Notes: generated from the letters alone by a model not told the origin. Shown: positions 19,418-28,874, numbered from the stretch's first letter. The stretch is 42,671 nt of DNA from Legionella sp. (GCA_013697625.1 JACCWN010000026.1:1-42671), one strand, 5' to 3'. Numbers and translations are program-made.

Positions 19418-20553
19418 GTGAGCTCCAAAGTAGCAACAACCTGTTGATTTCTGGTGGAAGCTTGTGTTTGTTTGACCTTAAGCTGATTACTTCTCATCGC
19501 ATCTTTTAAGTGTTCTAGGCTTGCAAAATCTGGACTGACCAGCATTGTAGTAAGGCTTTGAGTTTGATAGCGAAGCTGTTCGATTTTTATGGTCTTAATC
19601 GTCATAGATTTGGCAAATTGATTTAATAAATACCAAAAACGCGCATCGCTGGCACTTTCTATACCCTTTAATACTTGTTGAATACGAAATTTTGGGCTTA
19701 CAACCTGATTGGCATTGGGAAAGAATTGTTTATAAATTACAGCAATTTGGCCATCAATTTGGGCGGTTTTGTTTGATAACTGTTGTAATTCAAGTGCTTT
19801 TACCATCACCAGTGACAGCAACCACAGACAACAAAGAAATCCTGCCAGGTAAAATTTTTTTCTTGAAGAGGCTGACTCGTGGCCTGCTTGCATCTCACCC
19901 TGACATAGGTTTAAGGGCTTGGTTCTTAAAAGACGTTGTGCAATCCACACCAAGGATTGCTCATCTTTTTGTGGCAAATCTTGTTCAGGCCTGATTTGAC
20001 TGTCTTGGAACAGTATGGGCTGGTTTAAGGGGTGGGTACTTAAATAATGCGTAGCTAAATCACCTGAAAGTGCACCTTTAAAGTCTATATAATGTATGAG
20101 CAAGCTCGATTCACTGACTATAAGCTCTTGAGGTGACAGTGCAAACCAATCAGTGGTAATCAAGTCATAGTCAATGGCATTCTCTTTAAGCCTAAGCTCA
20201 ATTTCTCTAAGTCGTTCTTTGCTTATCACCGTCACTAAATAATGGTTGTCCTGATATCTTAGTTTATCAAAAGCAAAATGAAGACTGGATATGGGTTGGG
20301 CGAGCTTGTCTTCTAGGGCAAAAGGAATGGCAAGCCTGGCTTTGCGTTCAGGTAACCAGGTCAACTCTAGTGACAACATACTGGTATTTTCACTGTCTTC
20401 AATGATGATGGTTTTGCAATTTTTTTGTAAACTTCTAATTTTATCAAAACTAAGCTGCTCAGGAGGCACCACTAGGGAAGCCTCTTGAGAGAGTTTTAAT
20501 GCAACACATCCAGTATCAGTTAAATGCTTAGCAAATAAAAAGCAAGTGTCCAT
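19414..20553 (-). CDS. gspL: Type II secretion system protein L
   Basis: 379 residues. The N-terminal actin-like cytoplasmic domain (about 1-235) binds the GspE ATPase and ends with the family hallmark LNLCQGEM (about 215-222). One membrane helix follows (about 235-252), then a periplasmic ferredoxin-like domain that pairs with GspM. The gspL-gspM order with overlap is standard, but the gspC-K genes that normally precede it are absent here; mltB lies upstream instead. A detached LM pair is how I remember the T2SS genes being arranged in Legionella. Confidence 0.92.
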   Translation of the reverse strand: MDTCFLFAKHLTDTGCVALKLSQEASLVVPPEQLSFDKIRSLQKNCKTIIIEDSENTSMLSLELTWLPERKARLAIPFALEDKLAQPISSLHFAFDKLRYQDNHYLVTVISKERLREIELRLKENAIDYDLITTDWFALSPQELIVSESSLLIHYIDFKGALSGDLATHYLSTHPLNQPILFQDSQIRPEQDLPQKDEQSLVWIAQRLLRTKPLNLCQGEMQAGHESASSRKKFYLAGFLCCLWLLSLVMVKALELQQLSNKTAQIDGQIAVIYKQFFPNANQVVSPKFRIQQVLKGIESASDARFWYLLNQFAKSMTIKTIKIEQLRYQTQSLTTMLVSPDFASLEHLKDAMRSNQLKVKQTQASTRNQQVVATLELT

Positions 20554-20586
20554 GTGAGTGCAATATTTTTTGTTGATGAAATTACA

Positions 20587-21603
20587 TCATACATAAGCCT
20601 TGGGTTTTTGGGAATTCCTTTGCGCCCATTGGGTTTTTAATTGTTGTGATAGTAAATAAACAACCAGCGCATATTGCGGGCTTGTATTGTAACGAGTAAT
20701 CACAAAGAAATTAGGATATGCTACCCAATATTCCTGACCTTTTTCTGTGGTCAACTCAATCAAACCTGCCTTTGCCGGGTGTTTGTATGAACCATTTTTG
20801 GGTTTTATGCCAGCAGCTTGCAGTTGAGTATAAGAATAATTAGCAAATTTTGGATTACTCAAAACAGTCTGGTAACGAGAACCCTTTATTTTTGCTTGTT
20901 GCACTACATCATCTTTTAATGACCACCCGTGCTTATGAAAATAATTGGCAACGCTGCCAATCACAGCCCCATTGTCTGCAACCAAGTCAATTTTACCTTT
21001 GTTTGTAAAATCCACTGCATATTGTCTATAACTACTGGGCATAAACTGGGGTTGACCAATGGCTCCGGCATAGGAACCATAATAATGGGTTGCTGGAATT
21101 TTCTGCTCTTTACACAGCAGTAAATATTCTTTTAACTCATTGGTAAAAAAGGGCGCGCGTTTTGGGTAATTAAATGCCAATGTGGCCAGTGCATCCAGAA
21201 CCCTATATTGACCTTGTCGGGTTCCATAAAATGTTTCTACACCTAAAATGGCAACGATGATTTCCGCAGGCACCCCGAATCTTTCTTGTGCTTTATTCAG
21301 CAAAGCCTGATTATCATGCCAAAAATCAAGACCTTCTTTAAGGCGCTGTGGGGTTAAGAATAGGGCGCTGTAAACATCCCAATTTTTCTTCTCATAGGGC
21401 TTGTCGATAGACTCTATGATTTGAGGCTGTATAACCACTTGATTCATAATTAAATACAGCTCTTTTTTATTAAATTGGTGCTGTTTTACCATGGTTGTTA
21501 TGAAGGATTGCACATCTGTACGATTTGTAAAGGCTGTGTTTGAAAAAGAAGTAACAGAAATGAAAAAGGTTAGAAGAAATAACAGCACGCTTTTTTGACG
21601 CAT
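20587..21603 (-). CDS. mltB: Membrane-bound lytic murein transglycosylase B-like
   Basis: 338 residues with a signal peptide (1-about 23, VTSFSNTAF). The catalytic Glu123 lies in AILGVETFYGTRQG, and the downstream GAIGQPQFMPSSYRQYA is the second family motif. These enzymes cleave the MurNAc-GlcNAc bond with formation of 1,6-anhydroMurNAc. No lipobox Cys is seen, so unlike E. coli MltB it is probably a soluble periplasmic form (Slt35-like). A GGA precedes the ATG. It is 33 bases upstream of gspL on the same strand; a transglycosylase beside a trans-envelope secretion gene could help machine assembly, but this is only suggested by position. Confidence 0.93.
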   Translation of the reverse strand: MRQKSVLLFLLTFFISVTSFSNTAFTNRTDVQSFITTMVKQHQFNKKELYLIMNQVVIQPQIIESIDKPYEKKNWDVYSALFLTPQRLKEGLDFWHDNQALLNKAQERFGVPAEIIVAILGVETFYGTRQGQYRVLDALATLAFNYPKRAPFFTNELKEYLLLCKEQKIPATHYYGSYAGAIGQPQFMPSSYRQYAVDFTNKGKIDLVADNGAVIGSVANYFHKHGWSLKDDVVQQAKIKGSRYQTVLSNPKFANYSYTQLQAAGIKPKNGSYKHPAKAGLIELTTEKGQEYWVAYPNFFVITRYNTSPQYALVVYLLSQQLKTQWAQRNSQKPKAYV

Positions 21604-21750
21604 AAGATATCCAAAACAAAAGATTCAAAGAGCGATTTTAATAAAATTCGACAATATAAGCAAATCATCTGCAGAAGAATTCTTCAAAGTTACTTTGTGG
21701 ATTACAACATTTAAGCTAGAATAGCACTATTTGCAACTAGGTTTGTTCAT

Positions 21751-23556
21751 TTGAATGATTTAACACGAATTCGAAATTTCTCTATCATAGCCCACATCGA
21801 CCACGGTAAATCCACCTTGGCCGATAGGTTTATTCAAGTGTGTGGTGGATTAAGCGAAAGAGAAATGAGTTCACAAGTCCTAGATTCTATGGACATAGAA
21901 AAAGAAAGAGGCATAACCATCAAAGCCCAATCTGTTTCTCTAAACTACACTGCTAAAGATGGTACAGTATATTTACTCAATTTTATTGATACCCCAGGAC
22001 ATGTAGATTTTACCTACGAAGTCTCACGGTCCCTTGCTGCCTGTGAAGGCGCCATTTTAGTAGTAGATGCTGCCCAAGGGGTTGAAGCACAGACGGTGGC
22101 TGTTTGTTATACTGCCATTGATCAAGAGCTTACCGTATTACCAGTTTTAAATAAAATTGACCTACCCCAAGCCGAGCCTGATAGAGTCATTTCTGAAATT
22201 GAAGACATCATAGGTTTAGATGCGCATGATGCAATTCATGTCAGTGCTAAAAGCGGACTAGGCGTTGATGATGTTTTAGAAGCTTTGGTTCAAAAAATTC
22301 CACCACCTGTTGGTGATGTGAGCGCACCTTTACAAGCCCTGATTATCGACTCCTGGTTTGATAGCTATCTTGGGGTGGTTTCCTTGGTTCGTATTAAGAA
22401 TGGTAAGATCTGTAAAGGCGATAAAATGCGGGTCATGTCTACCGGCAGAACGTACGAAGTGGTTCAAGTTGGTATATTTACCCCTAAACGGACAAAGCTT
22501 GAGACCTTACATGCTGGTGAGGTGGGTTATGTCATAGCTGGAATTAAAGAAATTCAAGGAGCCCCAGTAGGGGATACCCTAACCCTTGATAAAAATCCTG
22601 CCCAACACAGTTTGCCTGGGTTTCAACGCATCAAACCCCAAGTCTATGCTGGCTTATTTCCAATCAGCTCTGAAGATTTTGAATTATTTCGAGAGGCCTT
22701 GGCCAAACTAAGTTTAAATGATGCTTCCTTATTTTACGAACCCGAATCCTCAGAAGCCCTAGGCTTTGGTTTTCGATGTGGCTTTTTGGGCATGTTACAT
22801 ATGGAAATTGTCCAAGAACGGCTTGAAAGAGAATATGATCTTGATTTGATTTCTACAGCACCCACAGTTGTATATAAAGTTACAACCCAAAAAGGCGAGT
22901 CTTTGTTGTTGGATAATCCTTCACAATTGCCTTCACCATCACACATTCAAGAAATGTTTGAACCAATCGTACGGGCAAATATACTAGTACCAAACGAGTA
23001 TTTAGGCTCCATCATCAACTTATGCATTGAACGCCGTGGTGTTCAAGTAAACATGACTTATAGTGGACGACAAGTGTCAGTGACTTATGATATTCCTATG
23101 AATGAAGTGGTTTCTGATTTTTTTGATAGATTAAAATCTGTCAGTCGTGGTTATGCTTCTTTAGATTATAGTTTTTTGCGCTTTGATGTGGCCGATTTGG
23201 TGCGGATGGATATTCTCATCAACAGCGAACGCGTGGATGCATTGTCAGTCATTGTGCATCGGTCAGCAGCCCACCACAGGGGCAAACAAATTGCCGAAAA
23301 AATGCGTGACCTCATACCAAGGCAGATGTTTGATGTGGCCATCCAAGCGGCCTTAGGAAGTCAAATCATTGCTCGTCAAACCGTTAAAGCTTTGCGTAAA
23401 AATGTGATTGCCAAATGTTATGGCGGGGATGTGTCACGTAAGCGAAAGTTGTTGGATAAACAGAAGAAAGGCAAGAAGAGAATGAAGCAGGTTGGTCAGG
23501 TTGAAATTCCACAAGAAGCTTTTATGGCTGTTTTTCAAACCGATAGGAAAAAATAA
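21751..23556 (+). CDS. lepA: Elongation factor 4 (LepA)
   Basis: 601 residues, the family length. G-domain motifs are AHIDHGKST (P loop), DTPGHVDF and NKIDLP, followed by the EF-G-like domains and the LepA-specific C-terminal domain with [20 protein letters not shown]. LepA is a ribosome-binding GTPase that affects initiation and back-translocation. The start is a TTG ([12 protein letters not shown]), supported by AGG 9 bases upstream; no in-frame ATG exists near the conserved [13 protein letters not shown]. It heads a lepA-lepB-rnc operon as in E. coli. Confidence 0.97.
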   Translation: MNDLTRIRNFSIIAHIDHGKSTLADRFIQVCGGLSEREMSSQVLDSMDIEKERGITIKAQSVSLNYTAKDGTVYLLNFIDTPGHVDFTYEVSRSLAACEGAILVVDAAQGVEAQTVAVCYTAIDQELTVLPVLNKIDLPQAEPDRVISEIEDIIGLDAHDAIHVSAKSGLGVDDVLEALVQKIPPPVGDVSAPLQALIIDSWFDSYLGVVSLVRIKNGKICKGDKMRVMSTGRTYEVVQVGIFTPKRTKLETLHAGEVGYVIAGIKEIQGAPVGDTLTLDKNPAQHSLPGFQRIKPQVYAGLFPISSEDFELFREALAKLSLNDASLFYEPESSEALGFGFRCGFLGMLHMEIVQERLEREYDLDLISTAPTVVYKVTTQKGESLLLDNPSQLPSPSHIQEMFEPIVRANILVPNEYLGSIINLCIERRGVQVNMTYSGRQVSVTYDIPMNEVVSDFFDRLKSVSRGYASLDYSFLRFDVADLVRMDILINSERVDALSVIVHRSAAHHRGKQIAEKMRDLIPRQMFDVAIQAALGSQIIARQTVKALRKNVIAKCYGGDVSRKRKLLDKQKKGKKRMKQVGQVEIPQEAFMAVFQTDRKK

Positions 23557-23604
23557 TAATAGTTTATTGTATTATTGATCATTGAACATGAATAGGATTA
23601 CCTT

Positions 23605-24360
23605 ATGAATTTTGCTCTAATTTTAGTTATATTAACAGCGGTCAGTGGTGTTATTACGCTGTTAGATATGGTTTTTTGGTCTAAAAAACGCTCTACCAGC
23701 CAAAAACCAAATCGACTCATCGAATACTCTCGGTCATTTTTCCCCGTTTTTTTACTCGTACTGATGTTGCGATCCTTCTTAATAGAACCCTTTCGAATTC
23801 CCTCAGGCTCTTTAGAACCCACCTTGCTGGTTGGTGATTTTGTAGCAGTGAATAAGTTCTCTTACGGTTTTCGCTTGCCTGTTTGGGAAAAGAAGTTTTT
23901 GTCAGTGGCTGATCCTAAAACTGGGGAGGTTGCTGTATTTCGTTGGCCACCAAATACTTCAATGGACTTTATTAAACGGGTGATTGGCGTCCCAGGTGAT
24001 AAGGTTGGTTATCATAATAAAAAATTAACAATCAATGGACAGGAAGCAAAACAGACGTTTGTCAAATATACCATAGACGAAAGTTCTGGCAATGCTGTAG
24101 CCCAGTACACTGAAAATTTAAATGGAAAGATTCATGATATTTTTGTGCGAACAAATGTACCTGCCTTTGATTTTGATATAGAAGTTCCAAAAGGCCATTA
24201 TTTTATGATGGGTGACAACCGTGATGACAGTGCTGATAGCCGATTTTGGGGTTTTGTTCCTGAGGAAAACTTTAGGGGCAAGGCTTTGTTGGTATGGATG
24301 AGTTGGAATGGTAAAACTGATTCGGTTCGCTGGTCAAAAATAGGTAACTTAATTCATTAG
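23605..24360 (+). CDS. lepB: Signal peptidase I
   Basis: 251 residues with two N-terminal membrane helices (about 2-25 and 45-60). The catalytic Ser69 is in RIPSGSLEP and the general base Lys124 in DFIKRVIGVPGD; the usual Met after the Ser is Leu here. The later MGDNRDDSADSRFWG box is intact. The enzyme removes signal peptides from exported proteins at the periplasmic face. It lies 48 bases after lepA and has an AGGAT site. Confidence 0.96.
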   Translation: MNFALILVILTAVSGVITLLDMVFWSKKRSTSQKPNRLIEYSRSFFPVFLLVLMLRSFLIEPFRIPSGSLEPTLLVGDFVAVNKFSYGFRLPVWEKKFLSVADPKTGEVAVFRWPPNTSMDFIKRVIGVPGDKVGYHNKKLTINGQEAKQTFVKYTIDESSGNAVAQYTENLNGKIHDIFVRTNVPAFDFDIEVPKGHYFMMGDNRDDSADSRFWGFVPEENFRGKALLVWMSWNGKTDSVRWSKIGNLIH

Positions 24361-24417
24361 TTAATCAAAAAAATTACAGGGTAAGTGCTTCTAAAACGGA
24401 CTAATAACATCATTATT

Positions 24418-24506
24418 GCCTACGTTTCGCGCTTTATGCGCGGAATCTGGTTTCGAACTTTATTTAAGATCGTCTGGATACCGTGCATAAAGCGCGGTAC
24501 ATAGGC
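24418..24506. repeat. Extragenic palindrome, CGCGCTTTATGC family
   Basis: Imperfect inverted arms (24418-24447 and 24476-24506) share the pattern GCCTAYGTnnCGCGCTTTATGC and differ at about five positions. They lie in the lepB-rnc gap. The sequence is unrelated to the GTAGCC family in the window. The palindrome sits in an operon, so the folded RNA could affect rnc expression or mRNA processing. Confidence 0.7.
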
Positions 24507-24574
24507 TAAAAAGCTTTGTTAGTGTTCAGTCAAAAAATAGATGTTTGCCCCCGATTACTGAGGTATATGCTGTA

Positions 24575-25258
24575 GTGAAAATAGATTTAGACAGATTGTC
24601 CAGGCGATTAGGTTATCATTTCAAGCACCCTAAATTTTTAAAACAAGCTTTGACGCATTGTAGTATGGGTGCAGAAAACTATGAGCGGTTCGAATTTTTA
24701 GGCGATTCAATATTAAGCTTTGTAATTGCAAATGAATTATTTAAAAGGTTTGGCGCTTACAGTGAAGGCCAATTGAGCCGTTTGCGTTCTTCTTTGGTTA
24801 GAGGTGATACATTAGCAGAAATTGGTGCTGAAATTGGCTTAGGTAATTTCTTAATTCTGGGTCAGGGAGAGCTTAAGAGTGGAGGATTTCGCAGAGCGTC
24901 AATCTTGGCTGATGCTTTAGAGGCTGTATTTGCGGCGGTCTTTTTTGATGGTGGTATCGAGTCCGCCCAAAAAGTCATTTTACATTTATATTGGAAACGA
25001 TTGGAATCTTCTGATTTAAACGAAACTTTAAAAGATTCTAAGACACAGCTACAAGAATATTTACAGTCTGAAAAATACCCTTTACCAGAATATGTCTTAA
25101 CCAAGGTTGAAGGCGATGAGCATGATCAAATATTCTACGTGAGCTGTACAGTTAAAGGTATAGCCAATGTATCATTTGGTCATGGATCAAATCGCAGAAA
25201 GGCAGAGCAATTGGCCGCAAAATCTTTGCTGGATGAATTAAGGAATATTGATGGTTAG
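24575..25258 (+). CDS. rnc: Ribonuclease III
   Basis: 227 residues from a GTG start at 24575, with GAGG about 11 bases upstream; this start aligns with the family N-terminus (DLDRLSRRLGYHFKHP). The frame is open from a TTG at 24545, but the extra ten residues are not family-like. The catalytic signature is ERFEFLGDSILS (about 36-47), and the C-terminal double-stranded-RNA-binding domain covers about 155-227 (KTQLQEYLQ ... RRKAEQLAAKSLL). The enzyme processes rRNA and other structured RNAs. The usual next gene, era, is missing; instead the last 37 bases of rnc begin a 219-bp tandem duplication. Confidence 0.96.
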   Translation: MKIDLDRLSRRLGYHFKHPKFLKQALTHCSMGAENYERFEFLGDSILSFVIANELFKRFGAYSEGQLSRLRSSLVRGDTLAEIGAEIGLGNFLILGQGELKSGGFRRASILADALEAVFAAVFFDGGIESAQKVILHLYWKRLESSDLNETLKDSKTQLQEYLQSEKYPLPEYVLTKVEGDEHDQIFYVSCTVKGIANVSFGHGSNRRKAEQLAAKSLLDELRNIDG

Positions 25259-25348
25259 ATGATGGGGTTGATATTTATATCCAGTTATTCATAAAAACCC
25301 ACATAGCCTATATAAGCCCAACCTAATACCTTTATGCATCAAAGATAA

Positions 25349-25433
25349 CCTGTATTACGACTACGACTAATACAGGCTACCTGCGGCTCTTTTCATCAAA
25401 TGTAGCCTGTATTAGACGAAGTCGTAATACAGG
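25349..25433. repeat. Extragenic palindrome, GTAGCCTGTATTA family, copy 1
   Basis: Arms 25349-25380 and 25402-25433 (32 bases each) are complementary except at the loop positions. The inner stems are CCTGTATTA and TAATACAGG, that is, the 18792-18874 family with C-to-T and G-to-A changes that preserve pairing. Confidence 0.8.
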
Positions 25434-25567
25434 AAGAGTCATCTTTGCTGGATGAATTAAAGAAAATTGATGGTTAGATGATTGGGTTGATATTTATATA
25501 CAGTTATTCATAAAAACCCACATAGCCTATATAAGCCCAACCTAACACCTTTATGCATCAGAGATAA

Positions 25568-25652
25568 CCTGTATTACGACTACGTCTAATACAGGCTACC
25601 TGCGGCTCTTTTCATCAAATGTAGCCTGTATTAGACGAAGTCGTAATACAGG
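25568..25652. repeat. Extragenic palindrome, GTAGCCTGTATTA family, copy 2
   Basis: Arms 25568-25599 and 25621-25652, the counterpart of copy 1 in the second unit of the 219-bp duplication. The left loop differs by one base (CTACGTC against CTACGAC). Confidence 0.8.
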
Positions 25653-25711
25653 AAGAGTCATTATATCATTACCCATTAAGACTGCCGTTTAATAGGTTGC
25701 TTATATAAAAT

Positions 25712-26146
25712 TTAGACCGCTGAAGTAAAAGCCGATTCAACCAAAGGGATTAACTCTTGTAATGTTGAAGAAGATGATTCATATACACCATCTGTTTGAC
25801 TTTTATTCTGCCATACCCCATAAGGCCAAGCAGTGTCATTGCTAAATCTTGCAATGATGTGTACATGAAGCTGGGGGACAATATTACCCAAAGATCCAAC
25901 ATTTAATTTATTTGGTTTAAAATATAACTGCATAATCTCAGACAATTTTGAAATCTCATCGATTAAAGCATGGCGGTCAATTTGAGATAATTGATATATT
26001 TCAGTTACCTTGTCCCTTCGAGGAACTAAAATCAGCCATGGGTATTGGTTGGTATTCTTTAATAAAACCCGAGACAATGGCCAATCTGCTATAAAAATAC
26101 AACTGTTTAATAAATCATCATTTACTACAAATTTTGAAGCTGACAA
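25712..26146 (-). CDS. HIT-family nucleotide-binding hydrolase
   Basis: 144 residues with the histidine-triad motif QLHVHIIARF (about residues 92-101), preceded by the WLILVPRRDKV strand common in bacterial HIT proteins. HIT enzymes hydrolyse or transfer nucleotidyl groups (for example AppppA or adenosine phosphoramidates). The start is a TTG at 26144-26146, with a strong AGGAGAG site six bases away; the N-terminus MSASKFVVND then fits the family. It points towards the duplicated repeat downstream of rnc and is apparently a single-gene unit. The substrate is not predictable. Confidence 0.88.
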   Translation of the reverse strand: MSASKFVVNDDLLNSCIFIADWPLSRVLLKNTNQYPWLILVPRRDKVTEIYQLSQIDRHALIDEISKLSEIMQLYFKPNKLNVGSLGNIVPQLHVHIIARFSNDTAWPYGVWQNKSQTDGVYESSSSTLQELIPLVESAFTSAV

Positions 26147-26360
26147 CTGGCACTCTCCTAATTTTTATTTTTAAATACGCTCTGAGCTTATATATGACAA
26201 GGTCAAAAGCCGCAATGGAAAAAAAGCATTATTACAAAAATTTTCTGCAAATAAAAAGAAAAATAAAAATTAGCTTTATTTTCTTATAGTAACCTGGCAA
26301 AAAACAAATTGCGCTCTATAATTATACATGATGTATTAATAAAAAACATAAGGAACTGTT

Positions 26361-26783
26361 ATGAATACAATACAAAATAAAAAAATACGTAATATCATGT
26401 TTTCGTGCATGCTTCTGGGTAGTGGCATTTGTATGGCTCACGAACCTGGTATGGGTGTTGGTGTTGGCGGCCATGTGGTGAGTGTTGGTCATCATGGCGC
26501 CGGGGTAAGGCATGTAAACTACGGTCCTGATTATCGTAGCCATGGATATAACAATGTATACTATATTAGTCCAGTTAAATATAGAACGAATAGAACTAGT
26601 AGGCCAGTTAGATATAGAACGAATAGAAAGTATAAAACTTATAGAACGTATAATGATGTTGTCCATGTACACTATAGACCGCACTCAGAATATAGAGATG
26701 CAGGATATAGGTATCATGGTGGCTATAGGAATCACGGTGGCCATGGATATAACAGAGGATATGTTAGTCACCATCATGACTAA
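26361..26783 (+). CDS. Exported Gly/His/Tyr-rich protein
   Basis: 140 residues with a signal peptide (about 1-26, ICMA|HEP) and an AAGGA ribosome-binding site. The mature part is low-complexity and rich in Gly, His, Tyr and Arg: GVGVGGHVVSVGHHGAGV, then YRTNR-type repeats, then HGG/YRNHGGHGY segments ending SHHHD. An 11-residue repeat is exact enough to show in DNA (26571-26595 and 26604-26628, one mismatch in 25 bases). The His-rich character suggests metal binding or a surface coat, but I see no known domain. A TATAAT lies at about 26317-26322, close to a small palindrome (26324-26336). It may belong to a fast-evolving lineage-specific family. Confidence 0.65.
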   Translation: MNTIQNKKIRNIMFSCMLLGSGICMAHEPGMGVGVGGHVVSVGHHGAGVRHVNYGPDYRSHGYNNVYYISPVKYRTNRTSRPVRYRTNRKYKTYRTYNDVVHVHYRPHSEYRDAGYRYHGGYRNHGGHGYNRGYVSHHHD

Positions 26784-27029
26784 TGAGAATTTAAATTTTT
26801 TACCAGCAAGTCTGGGTTAAATTTATGCTGCAAATGCCTGGAACATGTTGTCTTTCTGCATGTGCCAGGTAACTTCCCCCCGCTTCTTTTGACATAATGT
26901 CATCTTTTACAATTTTTTTTCATTAACCCCCTAGTTTAATATATTTCTTCCTACAATATGATTATATAACAACCATGTTGGGTGTTATCCACTTCGCCTA
27001 CCTTACCTTGAACTTTATAAGGATCAAAA

Positions 27030-28814
27030 ATGCAAATAAGTACCTCAAAAACAATTCTGGTAGCTGGATTATTATTGGCTGCCAAAACATCTTTAGCACA
27101 ATCTCTCTGCCAGGGATATGAAAGTACAATTTTTGGTAGCAATGTGTGTGTTTTTGATTCTAAGGAATCAAAAGGCAGCATCCAAAGTGTGGTTACGAAT
27201 ATTCATGCTATGGAAACAAACAATCAATTTGGCAGTAATGGGTATGCCTTATTGTTTCAACCAGGCCTGTATCCAAAAATATCAGTTCCAGTGGGTTATT
27301 ATACACAAGTGATGGGCTTGGGTTTAACACCAAATGAGACCACCATTCAAACTGTAGAAGTCAGTGCTGATGATTTACATGGTAATACCAGTCTTGATAA
27401 TTTTTGGCGTTCTGCAGAGAACTTCACTGTAAATAAAGACATGGTTTGGGCGGTATCACAAGCCGCACCCTTACGTAACCTTCATGTGCCTGGGGTATTG
27501 GTTCTAGCGCTTGGAGGCCCACATTATGCCAGTGGTGGATTTCTAGCCAATAGCCAAATAGATACAGGTATTGCTTCTAGTGGGCAGCAACAATGGTTAA
27601 CTCGTAATACACACATGGGTGCTTGGTATGATCCAGGGGTTTGGAATATGGTTTTCGTAGGTTCTGAAAATTCGCCCTCTGATGGCTTTCCTAATACTAC
27701 TTTAAGTGCGACCCCACGTATTGCGGAAAAACCTTATTTGACTTTTGATGAAAATCAACAGGAGTTCCAAATACAAGTTCCAGCTTTAAAAAACACGGCT
27801 TCTATTGGACCAGACTGGGGACAGGCAGGGACTACAATCAATCAAGATCAATTTTTCATTGCCAAACCATCAATGACCAGCCAAGCAATCAATGATGGTT
27901 TAAAAAAACCCAATATAAAAGCTTTGATCTTCACACCTGGACAATATAATTTGAGTTCAACTATACAAATCAGTCAGCCCAATACTGTTGTTTTAGGCTT
28001 AGGAGTACCTGTTTTAACAGGAACGACATCCAGTATTCCTATCATGACTACCTCCGCTGTGGGTGTTAAGATTTCAGGACTATTGTTTGAAGCAGGCTCT
28101 AATGCACCAATCCAGGAAACAGATGCCTCATTACTACAAATTGGTGAAAAAGTAGGCGCATCTGGGGATATCAATCAACCAGTCCTACTGTCTGATGTGT
28201 ATTGCCGCATTGGTGGACACATTTCAGGACAGGCCAACAGTTGTATCACTATTAATGACAACTATGCTTTAGCTGATAATCTATGGCTATGGCGAGCTGA
28301 CCATGCCAATCCAGCTCAAGGCAGTCAAGATAAGAATGCAGGTAAATGGAATATGATGAAGCAAACCATGGTTTAATAGTAAATGGACATGATGTAACCA
28401 TATGGTCTGGCAGTAGAACATTTTCAGAAAAATCAAGTCCTATGGAATGGAGAGCAGGGCGCTGTTTATTTTTATCAATCTGAGCTTCCTTATGATGTGC
28501 CTGTAGGTTCTGTCAATTTTGAAGTACCTGCGTCTTTTAAAATTGGAGATGCGGTAAAACACTTTATGGGCTATGGTTTTGGGGTTTATGACTTCTTTAG
28601 AGGGTCTGCCACCAATCCATTTTCTTTGAGTGCCATTGAATCTCCTAATCAAAAGGATATTGAATTTACTCATATGGTGAGTGTTAAGCTGGGAGCGAGC
28701 ATAGGTATAGAACATATTAAAAGCATGATCAAAAGCATGCCTGATGGTACATTGTGGGGACCTTCATCAGCAGCTGGTATCTCGCCTTATAATTATTGGA
28801 AGGGGCAAAATTAG
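27030..28814 (+). pseudogene. Secreted beta-helix (pectate-lyase/GH55-like) protein broken by two frameshifts
   Basis: Signal peptide at 1-about 23 (TSLAQ), then GSNVCVFDSKES, QPGLYPKISVPVGYYTQVMGLG, PHYASGGFLANSQ and similar segments. They match a family of ~600-residue exported right-handed beta-helix proteins, often mis-annotated as 'adenylyl cyclase' or 'coagulation factor 5/8'. The first frame stops at 28374-28376 (448 residues). The expected continuation, EANHGLIVNGHDVTI, is read in another frame (28355-28398), and the first frame resumes at 28401 (YGLAVEHFQKNQVLWNG) and runs to 28814. One base seems lost near 28353 and two in an AT repeat near 28400, so the shifts cancel but a stop lies between. 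The natural gene would span all of 27030-28814 (about 595 codons). It is either a recent pseudogene or a sequencing error. Confidence 0.8.
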
Positions 28815-28874
28815 AAATGATGTCGTGGATATAGATTAAAGAATTTACTAATTACAATCATTTCATTCTACCTA

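Larger units (their letters stand above)
25222..25659. repeat. 219-bp direct tandem duplication including the rnc 3' end
   Basis: Unit 1 is 25222-25440 and unit 2 is 25441-25659, aligned without gaps, with seven differences counted by eye (about 97% identity). Unit 1 starts inside rnc and includes its last 37 bases with the stop codon; unit 2 therefore carries an untranslated copy of the last codons of rnc. Each unit also contains one paired extragenic palindrome. This fills the whole rnc-HIT gap except the last ~50 bases; no gene is seen in it. Confidence 0.93.

Noticed and set aside
26542..26820. A plus-strand frame of 92 codons and a minus-strand frame (26322-26684)
   Set aside because: Both are shadows of the repetitive Gly/His/Tyr-rich gene; the Ile/Arg/Glu repeats mirror its DNA repeat and neither has a ribosome-binding site.
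28440..28715. A 91-codon minus-strand frame
   Set aside because: It overlaps the C-terminal part of the frameshifted beta-helix gene, whose plus-strand frame continues family-like sequence.
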